A DNA stretch of 64,000 nucleotides from Ovoidimarina sp038744785 (GCA_038744785.1 JBCDLX010000023.1:1-64000), one strand, 5' to 3'; positions 34,991-44,357 are shown, counted from the stretch's first letter. Notes: generated from the sequence alone by a model not told the origin. A program made the numbers and translations.

Positions 34991-36073
34991 ATGGAAGAGG
35001 TCTCGCGTGCGTTTTGGAAGGTAGATCCCATCGTCAGGACTATGGGCGGATATCTCGACGTCAAGGGGCTTACACCGGTCGAGACGACATTGGTGCACTG
35101 GACCATACATGTCTTCGAGATCAACATAGGCCTCCTGGACGCGCGCGATCCGGACCTCGACATCAAGGGGATCGACCTCGTCATCTCGGCTGGCGATGCG
35201 CCGAACGCGGCCGCGCGCCAATCGGGCGATCGCCGTGCAGTCATCATAAGCCTCGGCCTGCTTCGAAAACTGTGGCGGTTCCTTACGGCCGCAGCCCATC
35301 ATCCGGACGTGCTTTCGCGCGCGCACCCCCTGAAGGATCCGGGCAAATCTTGGAAAGAGGCGCTCGACGGCCCGCTCATCGCCTTCGATGACTGGTCGAT
35401 GGAGGCGGAGCGTGCGGAGTACTTCGTCGACATTCTGATGCAGATGTTCGACTACGTGATTTCGCACGAACTCGCGCACCTCCTGCGGCGGCATATCGAT
35501 CTCCTCTTTCCGGACGCAACACCCGGCTTCGTCGACGAAGCGGCAACATATCTGGACCAAGTCCCCGGCCAATCGTCAGACATGCGGCCGGAAACGCTAC
35601 AGGATATCGAGTTTGACGCGGATGCGAACGGGCTGAACCAAATGCTCCTGAGCATGGATGAGAAACATCCGTTTCGGACGGGCTGGGCCGCGGAGGATGG
35701 GCTCGAATACGGCTTCCAGCTGGCGTTCGCCCATATCCTTGTCATGCGGGCGCTCGACACAAGGGAGGGTCCGGTGGATCGACCGGGGACGGAACATCCC
35801 TCCCCACTCTTTCGGGCGATGAACTTCACCAACCTGGTGTTCAGATCCCTTCACGACCTGGTGCCGTGTGACTTTGAAGAGTCGGTGCGCGTCCACGACA
35901 CCGCCTGGTTCGAGGCGAGTGAGATCTCCAAAGACATCGGTTTCGGCGACGGAAGATGGTTCGGGGAAGGCCCGTCGGACGCGGATCATGAGAAGTTCCT
36001 CATCAGCGAAGCGCGATATTTCGAGGCCACGCGCCGGATCGATCGCATCCTCGACGGTGATGACAATGGGTGA
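34991..36073 (+). CDS. Predicted zinc metallopeptidase 2 of the cassette
   Basis: 360 residues from the ATG at 34991. HELAH at about 159-163 (YVISHELAHLLRRHI) and EFDAD at about 207-211, the same arrangement as in the upstream gene, but with little resemblance elsewhere. LQLAFAHILVMRALDTREG-like text after the motif suggests a helical C-domain. No signal peptide. It overlaps the third gene by eight bases, so the cassette is translated as a unit. The protein could be a peptidase or a catalytically silent sensor, but the active-site Glu is present. Confidence 0.72.
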   Translation: MEEVSRAFWKVDPIVRTMGGYLDVKGLTPVETTLVHWTIHVFEINIGLLDARDPDLDIKGIDLVISAGDAPNAAARQSGDRRAVIISLGLLRKLWRFLTAAAHHPDVLSRAHPLKDPGKSWKEALDGPLIAFDDWSMEAERAEYFVDILMQMFDYVISHELAHLLRRHIDLLFPDATPGFVDEAATYLDQVPGQSSDMRPETLQDIEFDADANGLNQMLLSMDEKHPFRTGWAAEDGLEYGFQLAFAHILVMRALDTREGPVDRPGTEHPSPLFRAMNFTNLVFRSLHDLVPCDFEESVRVHDTAWFEASEISKDIGFGDGRWFGEGPSDADHEKFLISEARYFEATRRIDRILDGDDNG

Positions 36074-37052
36074 GCAAGACCTCGAAACCCTGACCATGAT
36101 CCGCGTCGCCGGAGAGTTCGTCATCTACGTGCTCTTCCCCGGGATCGACGAGACAGCCTTCGCCGAACGGATAGACTGGCGGCATCGCGACAGTGTGGGC
36201 CTTGACGCGATCATTTCGCCCTGGCGCAAGGATCGCTATCGCATCGCGATCGGAACCGCTGTACCCGATCTCATCCTGTCTCGCCTCCAAGCCGTCAACG
36301 TCGAAGGAGAGACCGCAGCTCGGGCCGAACGGTTGGGCGGGATCGAACCCGCAATGACGCTGGCATGGTTTGCCGGTGTCGCCTTCTTTGCCACCCACGA
36401 AGCCTGCCACGCCGCAGCAGGCCATGTCGCCTATCAGAAGGCGCTGAATCCGGAAACAAACACGGGTGACTTGCCGCGACCTCTGGATCTGGCGACATTC
36501 CGGCTCCTGTCAGAGCTTGAAGCCGATGGAGCCGCCGCGGCCAGCCTCCTGTCGGCGGATTATGAGCTAATGCGCACGATCGAGGGGCTCTCATCCGACG
36601 GTGACGACAGAGCCGACAGCGCCATGATGTTCATCGTCATCGGCGTCTTCGCGACCCTGGAACTTCTCGCCTCGGAAGGGCCCGTCGAGGATGGGTATCC
36701 AACGCCCGAGACGCGCTACCTGAACGTGGTCGCGGCCGTGTTCCGTCACGTGGCACCGAACCTGCTCCAGCTGAAGTCGGGCGACTATGTTCGCCGCGAG
36801 GCGAGCGACGAAGAGGTGCAAAACGTCGCGAACAGGTTTCGCCACTCGGTCCTTCCGGCGCTCGCCGCCCTGAACCACTTCGATGTGACCACGCCCTTCG
36901 GGGAAGACATTGCGGCGCTACTCGGCGGGGCGGTCCCCAACAAAAGTGAGGCAGGGCGAGACCTTGCGCGCTATAGTCGCGACCGTGCCCGATTCATGCG
37001 GGCATTGAGTAGATTTCGAGAGACACGGATGTGGGACGATTTCAATGACTGA
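36066..37052 (+). CDS. Predicted zinc metallopeptidase 3 of the cassette
   Basis: 328 residues (start 36066; ATG at 36060 also in frame). Zincin motif HEACH at 111-115 and ELEAD at 150-154, a close match to the ExxAD element of M48-type enzymes. The region before it (FAGVAFFATHEACHAAAGHV) is hydrophobic but not long enough for a confident membrane span. The C-terminal half is helical and charged. It overlaps the small fourth gene by eight bases. Confidence 0.7.
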   Translation: MGEQDLETLTMIRVAGEFVIYVLFPGIDETAFAERIDWRHRDSVGLDAIISPWRKDRYRIAIGTAVPDLILSRLQAVNVEGETAARAERLGGIEPAMTLAWFAGVAFFATHEACHAAAGHVAYQKALNPETNTGDLPRPLDLATFRLLSELEADGAAAASLLSADYELMRTIEGLSSDGDDRADSAMMFIVIGVFATLELLASEGPVEDGYPTPETRYLNVVAAVFRHVAPNLLQLKSGDYVRREASDEEVQNVANRFRHSVLPALAALNHFDVTTPFGEDIAALLGGAVPNKSEAGRDLARYSRDRARFMRALSRFRETRMWDDFND

Positions 37053-37362
37053 CGTTGTGGTGGTGATGCGCCTTGCTGGCGATGACGCGGACGCGTCCAA
37101 ACAGGATATCCTCGCGCTGTTGGAAGGCGTGGCCGGTGCGGACGTTACCGACAGCTCGGTCGACGCGGCCCTAGGCATGACCGCAAAAGAGCTTGTGCTA
37201 ACCGTGACGATCAGTTTCGCGACGTCGGTCTCGGCGAATTTCGCAACCAAGGCGATCGAGGACGCGTTGCAAGGACCGCTACCCGACCAGGTGACGGTCG
37301 AAGAGATCTTTTGTGAGACGCCCTCCGAGAACGATGGCACGGTGGAAGAGAGCCCGGAGTGA
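37045..37362 (+). CDS. Small partner protein of the metallopeptidase cassette
   Basis: 105 residues: a beta strand (TDVVVVMRLAGDD), a helix, then a hydrophobic helix (ELVLTVTISFATSVSANFATKAIEDAL) and a last strand (DQVTVEEIFCE). The layout resembles effector-associated constant-component domains (EACC1-like) reported in nucleotide-centred conflict systems, but I cannot confirm this by sequence. It ends the cassette and is followed by a convergent terminator. Confidence 0.6.
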   Translation: MTDVVVVMRLAGDDADASKQDILALLEGVAGADVTDSSVDAALGMTAKELVLTVTISFATSVSANFATKAIEDALQGPLPDQVTVEEIFCETPSENDGTVEESPE

Positions 37363-37455
37363 TGCTTTGCCAGCGGGGCTATCGGACCGACGAGTTTCGC
37401 CATCATCCTGCGACGGACAGGCCGTTGACCTCGAACTGATCGACCACAAAGAAAA

Positions 37456-37483
37456 ACGGGAGCCGCGTTTCCGCAGCTCCCGT
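37456..37483 (-). terminator. Terminator of the DUF736 gene
   Basis: ACGGGAGC..GCG and CGC..GCTCCCGT pair around TTTC with a single-base bulge each side; reading on the minus strand the stem is followed by TTTTTCTTTG. It also separates the convergent metallopeptidase cassette. Confidence 0.75.
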
Positions 37484-37548
37484 AGGCTAGGTAGGCCGGG
37501 CCGGTCTAGGCCGACCTCGCTTATCGATCGGGACCAGGTCCTGTCACA

Positions 37549-38277
37549 TCAGGACACCAGAGACAGTCCCGCACCGGCGTCCCGCTCGCGCGCACCGCTC
37601 TCGACGAAGGGAATGATCGAGAAGGTCTGGCCGCCGCGCTGCTCCTCGTTCTGCACGGCGTTTACCCGCAGATCGCCATCGGGCGTGTTGATGAGAAGTG
37701 AGACGTAGTCGTTGCCGGTCCGGTTGCTTTTCGCCATCCAGGCCGAACCCACACGGATCGGGTGGCCCTTGGGCGAGCTAACCTCGATCCGGTAGTCGGG
37801 ATGGGTTTCTTCGGCCTTGAACGCGTTCTCGATCAACATGAAGTCGAGGTCGAACATCATGTTCGCGATGTAGCCGGCGAAGGCGTTGTCTGCATCCATC
37901 GCGGTCAACTCGCCCGAGATCGAGCCTGACTTCATGGCACCGTTCGAGACGAGCGGGATGATCTCGAACTCACCGGTCATTGCTTCGCGTGCTTCCTTGG
38001 TCTGCACGGCGTTGACTCGAAAGGGCCCGAGGCCGACATCGATCTGCATCGAGATGTAAGGATTGCCGGTGGTATTGCCGGTCTCGTTCCAGGCCGTGCC
38101 GATACGCACCTTCCGGCCGGACTTGTTCACCGCGGTCACGTCATAATCTGGGCTACGCTCGGACATCTTCGTGCGGGTCTCGAGCTGGATCGCGATGTCG
38201 AACCGGGTCGAATGGATCATGCCGAAATAGGCAGTGGCTGCGCTCTCGGCGTTTTTGGTCAGGGTTCCTGCGAACAT
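37549..38277 (-). CDS. Tandem DUF736 protein
   Basis: 242 residues from ATG 38277 with GGAGAAG upstream. Two DUF736-like units: VRIGTAWNETGNTTGNPYISMQID near 60 and IRVGSAWMAKSNRTGNDYVSLLIN near 185. Most DUF736 proteins have one unit of about 100 residues, so this is a duplicated form. The fold resembles small OB/SSB-like beta proteins and the family is confined largely to mobile elements of Proteobacteria; function unknown. One of the leader repeat copies (38363-38383) lies before it. Confidence 0.82.
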   Translation of the reverse strand: MFAGTLTKNAESAATAYFGMIHSTRFDIAIQLETRTKMSERSPDYDVTAVNKSGRKVRIGTAWNETGNTTGNPYISMQIDVGLGPFRVNAVQTKEAREAMTGEFEIIPLVSNGAMKSGSISGELTAMDADNAFAGYIANMMFDLDFMLIENAFKAEETHPDYRIEVSSPKGHPIRVGSAWMAKSNRTGNDYVSLLINTPDGDLRVNAVQNEEQRGGQTFSIIPFVESGARERDAGAGLSLVS

Positions 38278-38362
38278 GGGTCTTCTCCTTGGGTTTGCCG
38301 GTGCCCGGTTTCCTGCCAGAGCACGCGGGATTGCTTTTCGACCCCTCATGGGATCGCAAAAC

Positions 38363-38383
38363 CACAAAGCCCTCTCTCCTTTC
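38363..38383 (-). promoter_or_regulatory. Leader repeat copy 1
   Basis: On the minus strand GAAAGGAGAGAGGGCTTTGTG, a diverged copy of the GAAAGG-RAAAGC-nn-GCTTTGGG element, 86-106 bases upstream of the DUF736 gene. Confidence 0.45.
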
Positions 38384-38394
38384 TCTCCTGCCCG

Positions 38395-38673
38395 TCAGCC
38401 CAGCCCGGCGGTAGACGAGGTGTCCGACGTCGCCCCGCGCACCACCCTCCCCTGCGCTGTCGCGCCATCATGGCCCGGCTCCGATATGAAGAAGTCTGCC
38501 TCGGCTCCGTTCAGCCGTCGGCCGCTCCGGTCGGTCAACCCGATCGTGCTGCCGTTCCGCACAAAGGTGATGAGGTATTGGCCGAGGCCATCCCGATGCA
38601 CCCGGTAGCCCTCGTTCGCCCAGTGGGCGGATTTGCCGGCATCCACGGCGGCCTTGATCTCCGCGACGTTCAT
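38395..38673 (-). CDS. Small conserved plasmid protein
   Basis: 92 residues from the ATG at 38673, which has GGAG six bases upstream; an ATG four codons earlier is less likely. MNVAEIKAAVDAGKSAHWANEGYRVHRDGLGQYLITFVRNGSTIGLTDRSGRRLNG gives a short helix followed by a beta sheet; no named family recalled. It belongs to the row of small genes usually found with ArdC and ParB-like genes in alphaproteobacterial conjugative elements. Confidence 0.7.
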   Translation of the reverse strand: MNVAEIKAAVDAGKSAHWANEGYRVHRDGLGQYLITFVRNGSTIGLTDRSGRRLNGAEADFFISEPGHDGATAQGRVVRGATSDTSSTAGLG

Positions 38674-38708
38674 CTGGTTCTCCATTTCAGTGTTGGCATT
38701 GGAAAAAG

Positions 38709-38736
38709 AGAGGCCCGATCCGTGGATCGGGCCTCT
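38709..38736 (-). terminator. Rho-independent terminator
   Basis: AGAGGCCCGATCC and GGATCGGGCCTCT, 13-bp perfect arms, followed on the minus strand by CTTTTTCC. It lies 18 bases past the end of the DUF5983-like gene. Confidence 0.85.
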
Positions 38737-38753
38737 GTGCAACCGCGATTGAC

Positions 38754-39035
38754 CTACCAGTCGAAGACGTCGAGATAGGGGGCGGGCGGGACGTCCCGAT
38801 CGAACAGGACGTAGTCGCAGCCTGCATCCATCGCCAACGACATGACCGTCTTGAAGGCGTCACAGTCGACGCCTTCCGGCAGATCGGCGAGGGTTTCAGG
38901 GATGGAGAACAGCCAGCCATACTCATTCTGCATGCTTGGCGGTTTGGCAAAGAGCCCGTTCTCGATAGCCTGGACGGTTTGTTCAGGCAGATGCGCGGTG
39001 CTGCAATCGTAGAATCTGCGGACGTTGCGCATCAT
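38754..39035 (-). CDS. DUF5983-like small protein
   Basis: 93 residues: VRRFYDCSTAHLPEQTVQAIE at the N-terminus and CDYVLFDRDVPPAPYLDVFDW at the end, a pattern I associate with the DUF5983 family of plasmid proteins; function unknown. It overlaps the upstream gene by four bases and is followed by a strong terminator, so it ends the three-gene transcript 39860-38754. Confidence 0.68.
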   Translation of the reverse strand: MMRNVRRFYDCSTAHLPEQTVQAIENGLFAKPPSMQNEYGWLFSIPETLADLPEGVDCDAFKTVMSLAMDAGCDYVLFDRDVPPAPYLDVFDW

Positions 39036-39472
39036 GATCCCCTCGCCTCCATCCAGTCCTTGAGGCCGAGGATCGTCTTGCCTTCAGCCACCTCGGCCAG
39101 CCATTCCGTGCGCGGATCGCCAACGGGCTCACGTGCCAGCAGGTCGATATGCCCATTGGCCATCCAGGCCTCGGGCTGAATCCGCCCGAGCCAGTCGGCG
39201 AGGCTCGGGATGCGGCCCTGACAGTCTTCGCGGACATGCTGCTCGCCGATCCAGCGGATGGGAATCTCGCGCCCCGCCTCGTTGGTGAGCGAAAGCCCGA
39301 AGACACGTTCGGCCTCGAAGATACCTTGCGTGTGATGGCGCAGAGCACGGTGGGTGAAGATGGCGAGATGCTCCTTTGAGGCATCGAACCAGTCGTGAAC
39401 GGCCTGATAGTCGGATGGCGTTCCGCCATACTTCCGGGCGGAACTTTCGGCATGATGGAGGGGATGGGCCAT
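39032..39472 (-). CDS. DUF6915-like protein
   Basis: 146 residues starting MAHPLHHAESSARKYGG, with FTHRALRHHTQGIFEAERVFG in the centre, matching the DUF6915 family as I recall it. Several conserved histidines suggest metal binding, but no catalytic assignment is possible. The ATG lies two bases beyond the upstream stop codon. Confidence 0.72.
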   Translation of the reverse strand: MAHPLHHAESSARKYGGTPSDYQAVHDWFDASKEHLAIFTHRALRHHTQGIFEAERVFGLSLTNEAGREIPIRWIGEQHVREDCQGRIPSLADWLGRIQPEAWMANGHIDLLAREPVGDPRTEWLAEVAEGKTILGLKDWMEARGS

Positions 39473-39473
39473 A

Positions 39474-39860
39474 TCACAGGCCCTCATCGAAACTGTGGGA
39501 GCATTCAACGTAGCGGTCGGCATGATCGAGGGTGATGCTGTCGGCGATGACATCCCAGGTCAGCGTGCCGTAGCCGCCCTCGTTGTTCTCGAAGCCGGGA
39601 TGCTGGTGATAGGCGACGGACCAGGCGAAGTCGCCGAGCTTCGTGCAGAGTTCGTCAGGGAGCGCAATGCCGACCGGTAGCACCGTCACGTCCTCGATAT
39701 TGCCGGAATCGCCGTAGCCCTCGTATTCGGCGGTGACCTCGGTGATGCCGCGGCCTCGCAATTGCGGGAGCAGCTCGTTTCGGGTGGCCTTGTTGGTGGC
39801 TTCGCGCTCGGCCTGCCATCTTGCCATCGTCTTGGCGAAGGTGGTCTCGGAGTTGGTCAT
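39474..39860 (-). CDS. DUF6878-like protein
   Basis: 128 residues: MTNSETTFAKTMARWQAEREATNKATRNELLP, then ITEVTAEYEGYGDSGNIEDV and GGYGTLTWDVIADSITLDHADRYVE. A short acidic protein typical of this gene neighbourhood. No biochemical function known. The leader repeat copy at 39968-39987 precedes it. Confidence 0.72.
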   Translation of the reverse strand: MTNSETTFAKTMARWQAEREATNKATRNELLPQLRGRGITEVTAEYEGYGDSGNIEDVTVLPVGIALPDELCTKLGDFAWSVAYHQHPGFENNEGGYGTLTWDVIADSITLDHADRYVECSHSFDEGL

Positions 39861-39967
39861 GGGTCTCGTCCTCTTGTCTGGGATTGGGGAAGGTGCCGAG
39901 GGGTCCAGAGACCCGCCACGGCGGCGGAACGCGAGGGGGCAAAGCACCCTTCCACGTTCCCCCGACC

Positions 39968-39987
39968 GAAAGCCCGCTTTCCCTTTC
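39968..39987 (-). promoter_or_regulatory. Leader repeat copy 2
   Basis: Minus strand GAAAGGGAAAGCGGGCTTTC, containing the dyad AAAGC-gg-GCTTT. It overlaps the stop codon of the upstream methylase-helicase gene and lies 108-127 bases before the DUF6878-like gene. Confidence 0.5.
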
Positions 39988-42900
39988 AGGCGGCGCGCTC
40001 CGCCGCCGTTTGGGACCCTTCCCCCACGATCCGAGCGAGGATGGCGGCGGTATCGACGCCCTCCCCGTGGGGCAGGAAGACCCGAAGCTGGAAGGCGATG
40101 ATCTCGGTGAAACACCCGACCGCCTTCAGACCCTCGATGGCACCCTTATCGGCCCCGTCGATCTCGAGGCGGGCCGCGCCCGCGACGCGGCGGCGGGTGA
40201 GCGTGAGACCCCGGCCCAGATCGACCGGCGCGGTGGATCCGAGCGCGGCCGTCAGCATGTCCTGCGGGGTTTTCGGTGTGCCGACCATGAACCGCGCACG
40301 CAAGGCCGCGGCGCCGTCCTCGCTGACGGTGCGACCAATCATGCTCCCCTGCCCCTCTGGCGTGACCCGGTAGATGCGCTCGTTGCCCGAGGGGATGTCC
40401 TTCCAGATCGGCAGCAGCAGCCCGGTCAGCAGGTAAAGCTTCGTCGTCGTCACCTTCGGCAGGCTGTTGGCCTCTTCATCCCAGAGGCGGCGGAACTCTG
40501 AGGGTTTGATCTCCTCCCAGGCGGTGGCCTGGAACTTCCCTTCCTCGACATAGGTGGACCCGCTCGGCCGGATCACCTTGCGCATGAGCGTGACGATCTC
40601 TTCGTCATACATCTGCATCGGACGCGAGGAGATCAGCGCCGCACGTCCCGAGGCGCTGTTGATCATGGTCATCTTGTCGGGATTCCGGTCCAAAGCCCCT
40701 TCTGCGGAGAGGACATGCACGGGGTCCGTCACTTCGAGCCCGATGATCCGTGTCACCGCCCCGGAGCGCGGACAGGTCCAGAGGTCTTCCGCCGAGACCT
40801 GTTCGATCCTCTCGCCACGCAACGTCTCGACGCCGAGATCGAGCGTGCCAGCGGCCCGCGCCCGCTCGGTCTGATCGGCAATCCGGCTCATGAACTCGGC
40901 AAAAAGCGCATTCTGCATGTAGATCGGCAGGGCTAGGACACGGTTTAGGAAGCGTTGGATTGGTGGAAGCTCTTCGAGCAGCACGCCGTCCTGGTCGATC
41001 AGCCGCAAGGCGGTCCAATCCGTGAACTGCTCATAGCTCATGGCCCCGGCACGCCCGGCGGCCAGGTCGGCGTAATAGCCTCGCAGCGCACCCCTTGCGA
41101 TCGGGCTCTCGAGATTGTCTTCCTCGCGGAACATGCCCTGGGAGCCGGTCTCGCGCTGGCCCTTGGTGAGCGCGCCCAACTGATCGAGGCGCCGAGCGAT
41201 CGTGGAGGTGAAGCGCTTCTCGCCATGTACATCCGAGGTGCAGACCCGGAAGAACGGCGCTGACACCTGAGCCGAGCGATGGGTGCGCCCAAGCCCCTGG
41301 ATCGCCGCATCGGCGCGCCAACCGGGTTCGAGCAGATAGTGCCGCCGCCGCTTCTGGTTCTTCGCCGTCTTTGCGGCATGGTAGGACCGGCCCGTCCCGC
41401 CGGCATCCGAGAAGATCAGAATATCCTTCTCGCCATCCATGAAGGCGCGGGTTTCCGAGGAATTGCTGCTCGCGGACCGCTTCTCGATGAAGAGGGCACC
41501 GTCGCTGGATTTCAGGGGCCGGATGGACCGCCCCGTCACCTCGGCCACGGCCTCGTCGCCGAAGGCCCAGAGGATCTGATCGAGTGCCGAGGGGATCGGC
41601 GCAAGCGCCATCAGCTCCATCATTGCCGCATCGCGCAAGGCCTCGGCCTCGCGCGAGACGACCAGGGCGCCATTCGCATCCCGGAGCGGCTCGGCCACCA
41701 TGTTTCCGTCGATCTCGACCAGCTTCTGGGCATGGATCGGGAAGGCCTGTTCGAGGTAACTTAGAACGTAGTCGCGCGGCGTGAGCGCTCCCTCGACCAG
41801 CTCGTCTTCGGGGTCCATCGCTTCAAGCCGGCGTTTCAACAGGCTCTCTCCAGTTGAGACCACCTGGATGACGCAGGCAAATCCCTCGGCCAAATCACTT
41901 TCAATGGCACGGATGACGGTCGGGGCTTTCATGCCCATCAGAAGGTGGTTGAAGAAACGCTGTTTGGTGCTTTCGAAACGGGACTTGGCCGAGGCCTTGG
42001 CGGCGGAGGCGTTGGTCTGGCCGGAGGCATCGTTGACACCGGTCGCGGTCAGTGCCGCTTCGAGATTGTGATGGATCGTCCGGAAGGCCCCGGCATAGGC
42101 GTCGTAGATCTCGATCTGGGCGGGTGTGAGAGCATGTTCGAGCACGTCGTATTCCACGCCGTCGAAGCTGAGTGCTCGCGCGGTGTAGAAGCCGAGCGTT
42201 TTGAGGTCGCGCGCCACGACTTCCATCGCGGCAACGCCTCCGGCCTCCATCGCCGAGACGAAACTCTCCCGGCTCGGGAAGGGATATTCGGGCCCCTGCC
42301 CCCAGAGCCCGAGGCGTGAAGCATAGGCCAGATTCTGCACGCTGGTGGCGCCGGTTGCAGAGACATAGAAGACGCGGGCACGTGGCGCGGCCAGCTGCAG
42401 GCGCAGTCCAGCCATGCCCTGCTGGGAGGGCTTGACGCCCCTGCCCGCGTCGGACCCCGCGGCGTTCTGCATTGCGTGGGCCTCATCAAAAGCCAGCACT
42501 CCGTCGAACCCCTCGCCCATCCAGCCCAGAACCTGGCTCAACCGGGTCGTGCCGCATTTGCCTGCGGACCGGAGTGTCGCGTAGGTCACAAAAAGGATGC
42601 CATCGCCCATGGAGATGGGCTGGTCAGGCTTCCATTTGGAGAGCGGTTGGATGTCGGCGGGCGAGCCGCCGAGGTCGGTCCAGTCGCGGATTGCGTCCTC
42701 GATGAGCGTGGCGGATTTGGATATCCAGACCGCCTTGCGACGACCCGCGAGCCAGTTCACCAGGATGAGCCCGGCGCATTCGCGGCCCTTGCCGCAGCCG
42801 GTGCCGTCGCCGAGGAAATACCCTAGGAGATAGGCGCGGGCCTCCGGATCGTCGTCGGCCCGGGTCATCCGGGTCTGGTCCTCGTCGATCGTGAACCGCC

Positions 42901-44245
42901 CCGGCAAGTCGCGTTCGTGCGCGTCGTTCGCCATGAGGATGGTCTCGAGCTGGGCCTCGGAGAGATGACCCTCCTCAATCAGCCGGGCAGGCAGGCGCAG
43001 ACCTTCGGCGGTGTCGCTCGACGGAGCGGGCGGCGCCACCGAGGCCATGGCAATGCTCTCGACCAGCGGAGTCGGATGTTCCCGCGCACCCAAGATTTCG
43101 ATCCGTTGCGGACGGTAGCGGGCATAGATGTCGGAGACCGGGGTGTTTTCGCGGGGCGTGGCGAGACAGGTGAAGGCCATCGGGAAAGCGGCATGGGATT
43201 TGGGTTTGGCAGACGCCGCCTGGGCGATTGGGCGCTTACGTGCAATAGGGACACCGACCCGGCGCGAGTCAGTCCGAAACTGCGCACCGGTTTGGATCGA
43301 GGGAGCGGCAGTGCGGGTTGCGGCGATGTCATCGACAATTTCCCGCGCTTCATCCAGATCGCCGACCGTTGTGCGGACGCATTTAATCTCCTCCCGCACC
43401 TTGTCGAAGACCATGAGCTGGGTTTCCACAGTGGTGCCGAGCTTGGCATAAACATGGCCGGGGATCGTGAGCGCAAGGCGCGGTTTTGCAATGGTTGATG
43501 CCCGCGCCCAATGGGCCGCGTCCCGTTCCGGCGAAAATCCCATGGGCATGATCGCCACGAGACGTCCGCCGGGCGCCAGCCGTTTGGCAGCGCCGATCAG
43601 ATGTTTCGCCGCGATGTGTTTGTCGCGCGAGCGGTCGACCGAAGAGGCGAAGGGCGGGTTCATTACGATGACGCCGGGAAGGTCGGGCACCGTCAGGAGA
43701 TCATCTATATGCTCGGCGTCGAAATCGGTCACCTGCGTATCAAAGATCGCCTCGAGAAGCGCCCGTCGGAAGGGGTCGATCTCGTTCAGCATCGGTTTGC
43801 CACCCGCGCAAACTGCAAAACCAGCCAGCGCGCCGGTCCCGGCCGAAGGTTCGAGGACGGTTTCGCCGGGGCGAATGGCGGCTGCGCGTATTACCAGTGC
43901 CGCAAAGGGCAGCGGCGTCGAGAACTGTTGCAGGCGAATCTGTTGCTCGGAGCGCCGGGTCTCCGTCAGGAGCCGTGACGCGAGCAGTTTGGCTGTCGCG
44001 AGCACGTCCGAACCGCTGCCCCGCATGATCGTCGTCACCGTGGAGGCCTGCATCAGGTCATAGGCCATGCGCCACGACCACGCGCCGCCGGCATCGCTAC
44101 CGCCGAAGGTCTCGCGCATGATCCGAGCAAGCGATGAGCTCTTGAGCGGTTGCTTCTCAATCTCGCTGCCGATCAGGCGAATGGCCTGCCGAAGATGAGG
44201 TTTCGATGGGAAATCGCGTGCGAGTGCCGGGCTTCGGTTGTCCAT
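39986..44245 (-). CDS. Large methyltransferase-helicase fusion (strawberry-notch type)
   Basis: 1419 residues. An N-terminal adenine-methyltransferase-like domain has motif I EPSAGTGAL (132-140) and catalytic NPPF (196-199). A superfamily 2 helicase follows: GDGTGCGKGRE near 480 as a Walker A variant, VSKSATL-like text, FDEAH near 590 and FYVSATGATS, ending with the strawberry-notch C-terminal region (GGTGRSYHAAKTAKNQKRRRHYLLEPGWRADAAIQGLGRTHRS). Such giants are markers of leading regions of alphaproteobacterial plasmids and may protect incoming DNA from restriction. No sign of damage. Confidence 0.9.
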   Translation of the reverse strand: MDNRSPALARDFPSKPHLRQAIRLIGSEIEKQPLKSSSLARIMRETFGGSDAGGAWSWRMAYDLMQASTVTTIMRGSGSDVLATAKLLASRLLTETRRSEQQIRLQQFSTPLPFAALVIRAAAIRPGETVLEPSAGTGALAGFAVCAGGKPMLNEIDPFRRALLEAIFDTQVTDFDAEHIDDLLTVPDLPGVIVMNPPFASSVDRSRDKHIAAKHLIGAAKRLAPGGRLVAIMPMGFSPERDAAHWARASTIAKPRLALTIPGHVYAKLGTTVETQLMVFDKVREEIKCVRTTVGDLDEAREIVDDIAATRTAAPSIQTGAQFRTDSRRVGVPIARKRPIAQAASAKPKSHAAFPMAFTCLATPRENTPVSDIYARYRPQRIEILGAREHPTPLVESIAMASVAPPAPSSDTAEGLRLPARLIEEGHLSEAQLETILMANDAHERDLPGRFTIDEDQTRMTRADDDPEARAYLLGYFLGDGTGCGKGRECAGLILVNWLAGRRKAVWISKSATLIEDAIRDWTDLGGSPADIQPLSKWKPDQPISMGDGILFVTYATLRSAGKCGTTRLSQVLGWMGEGFDGVLAFDEAHAMQNAAGSDAGRGVKPSQQGMAGLRLQLAAPRARVFYVSATGATSVQNLAYASRLGLWGQGPEYPFPSRESFVSAMEAGGVAAMEVVARDLKTLGFYTARALSFDGVEYDVLEHALTPAQIEIYDAYAGAFRTIHHNLEAALTATGVNDASGQTNASAAKASAKSRFESTKQRFFNHLLMGMKAPTVIRAIESDLAEGFACVIQVVSTGESLLKRRLEAMDPEDELVEGALTPRDYVLSYLEQAFPIHAQKLVEIDGNMVAEPLRDANGALVVSREAEALRDAAMMELMALAPIPSALDQILWAFGDEAVAEVTGRSIRPLKSSDGALFIEKRSASSNSSETRAFMDGEKDILIFSDAGGTGRSYHAAKTAKNQKRRRHYLLEPGWRADAAIQGLGRTHRSAQVSAPFFRVCTSDVHGEKRFTSTIARRLDQLGALTKGQRETGSQGMFREEDNLESPIARGALRGYYADLAAGRAGAMSYEQFTDWTALRLIDQDGVLLEELPPIQRFLNRVLALPIYMQNALFAEFMSRIADQTERARAAGTLDLGVETLRGERIEQVSAEDLWTCPRSGAVTRIIGLEVTDPVHVLSAEGALDRNPDKMTMINSASGRAALISSRPMQMYDEEIVTLMRKVIRPSGSTYVEEGKFQATAWEEIKPSEFRRLWDEEANSLPKVTTTKLYLLTGLLLPIWKDIPSGNERIYRVTPEGQGSMIGRTVSEDGAAALRARFMVGTPKTPQDMLTAALGSTAPVDLGRGLTLTRRRVAGAARLEIDGADKGAIEGLKAVGCFTEIIAFQLRVFLPHGEGVDTAAILARIVGEGSQTAAERAA

Positions 44246-44289
44246 ATCGTCTGTCCTTTGAGTCAGGTTGCGGGTCTGACAAGACAGAA

Positions 44290-44325
44290 AGCCGCCTCTG
44301 CGCTTTCAAATGCGCGGAGGCGGCT
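44290..44325 (-). terminator. Terminator after the DUF6927-like gene
   Basis: AGCCGCCTC-t-GCGC and GCGC-g-GAGGCGGCT pair around TTTCAAAT with one mismatch; the minus-strand tail is TTTCTGTCTTG. The spacer to 44245 is otherwise featureless. Confidence 0.65.
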
Positions 44326-44357
44326 CAAAGCTGGACAGATGACGACGCTGGCGGCGG

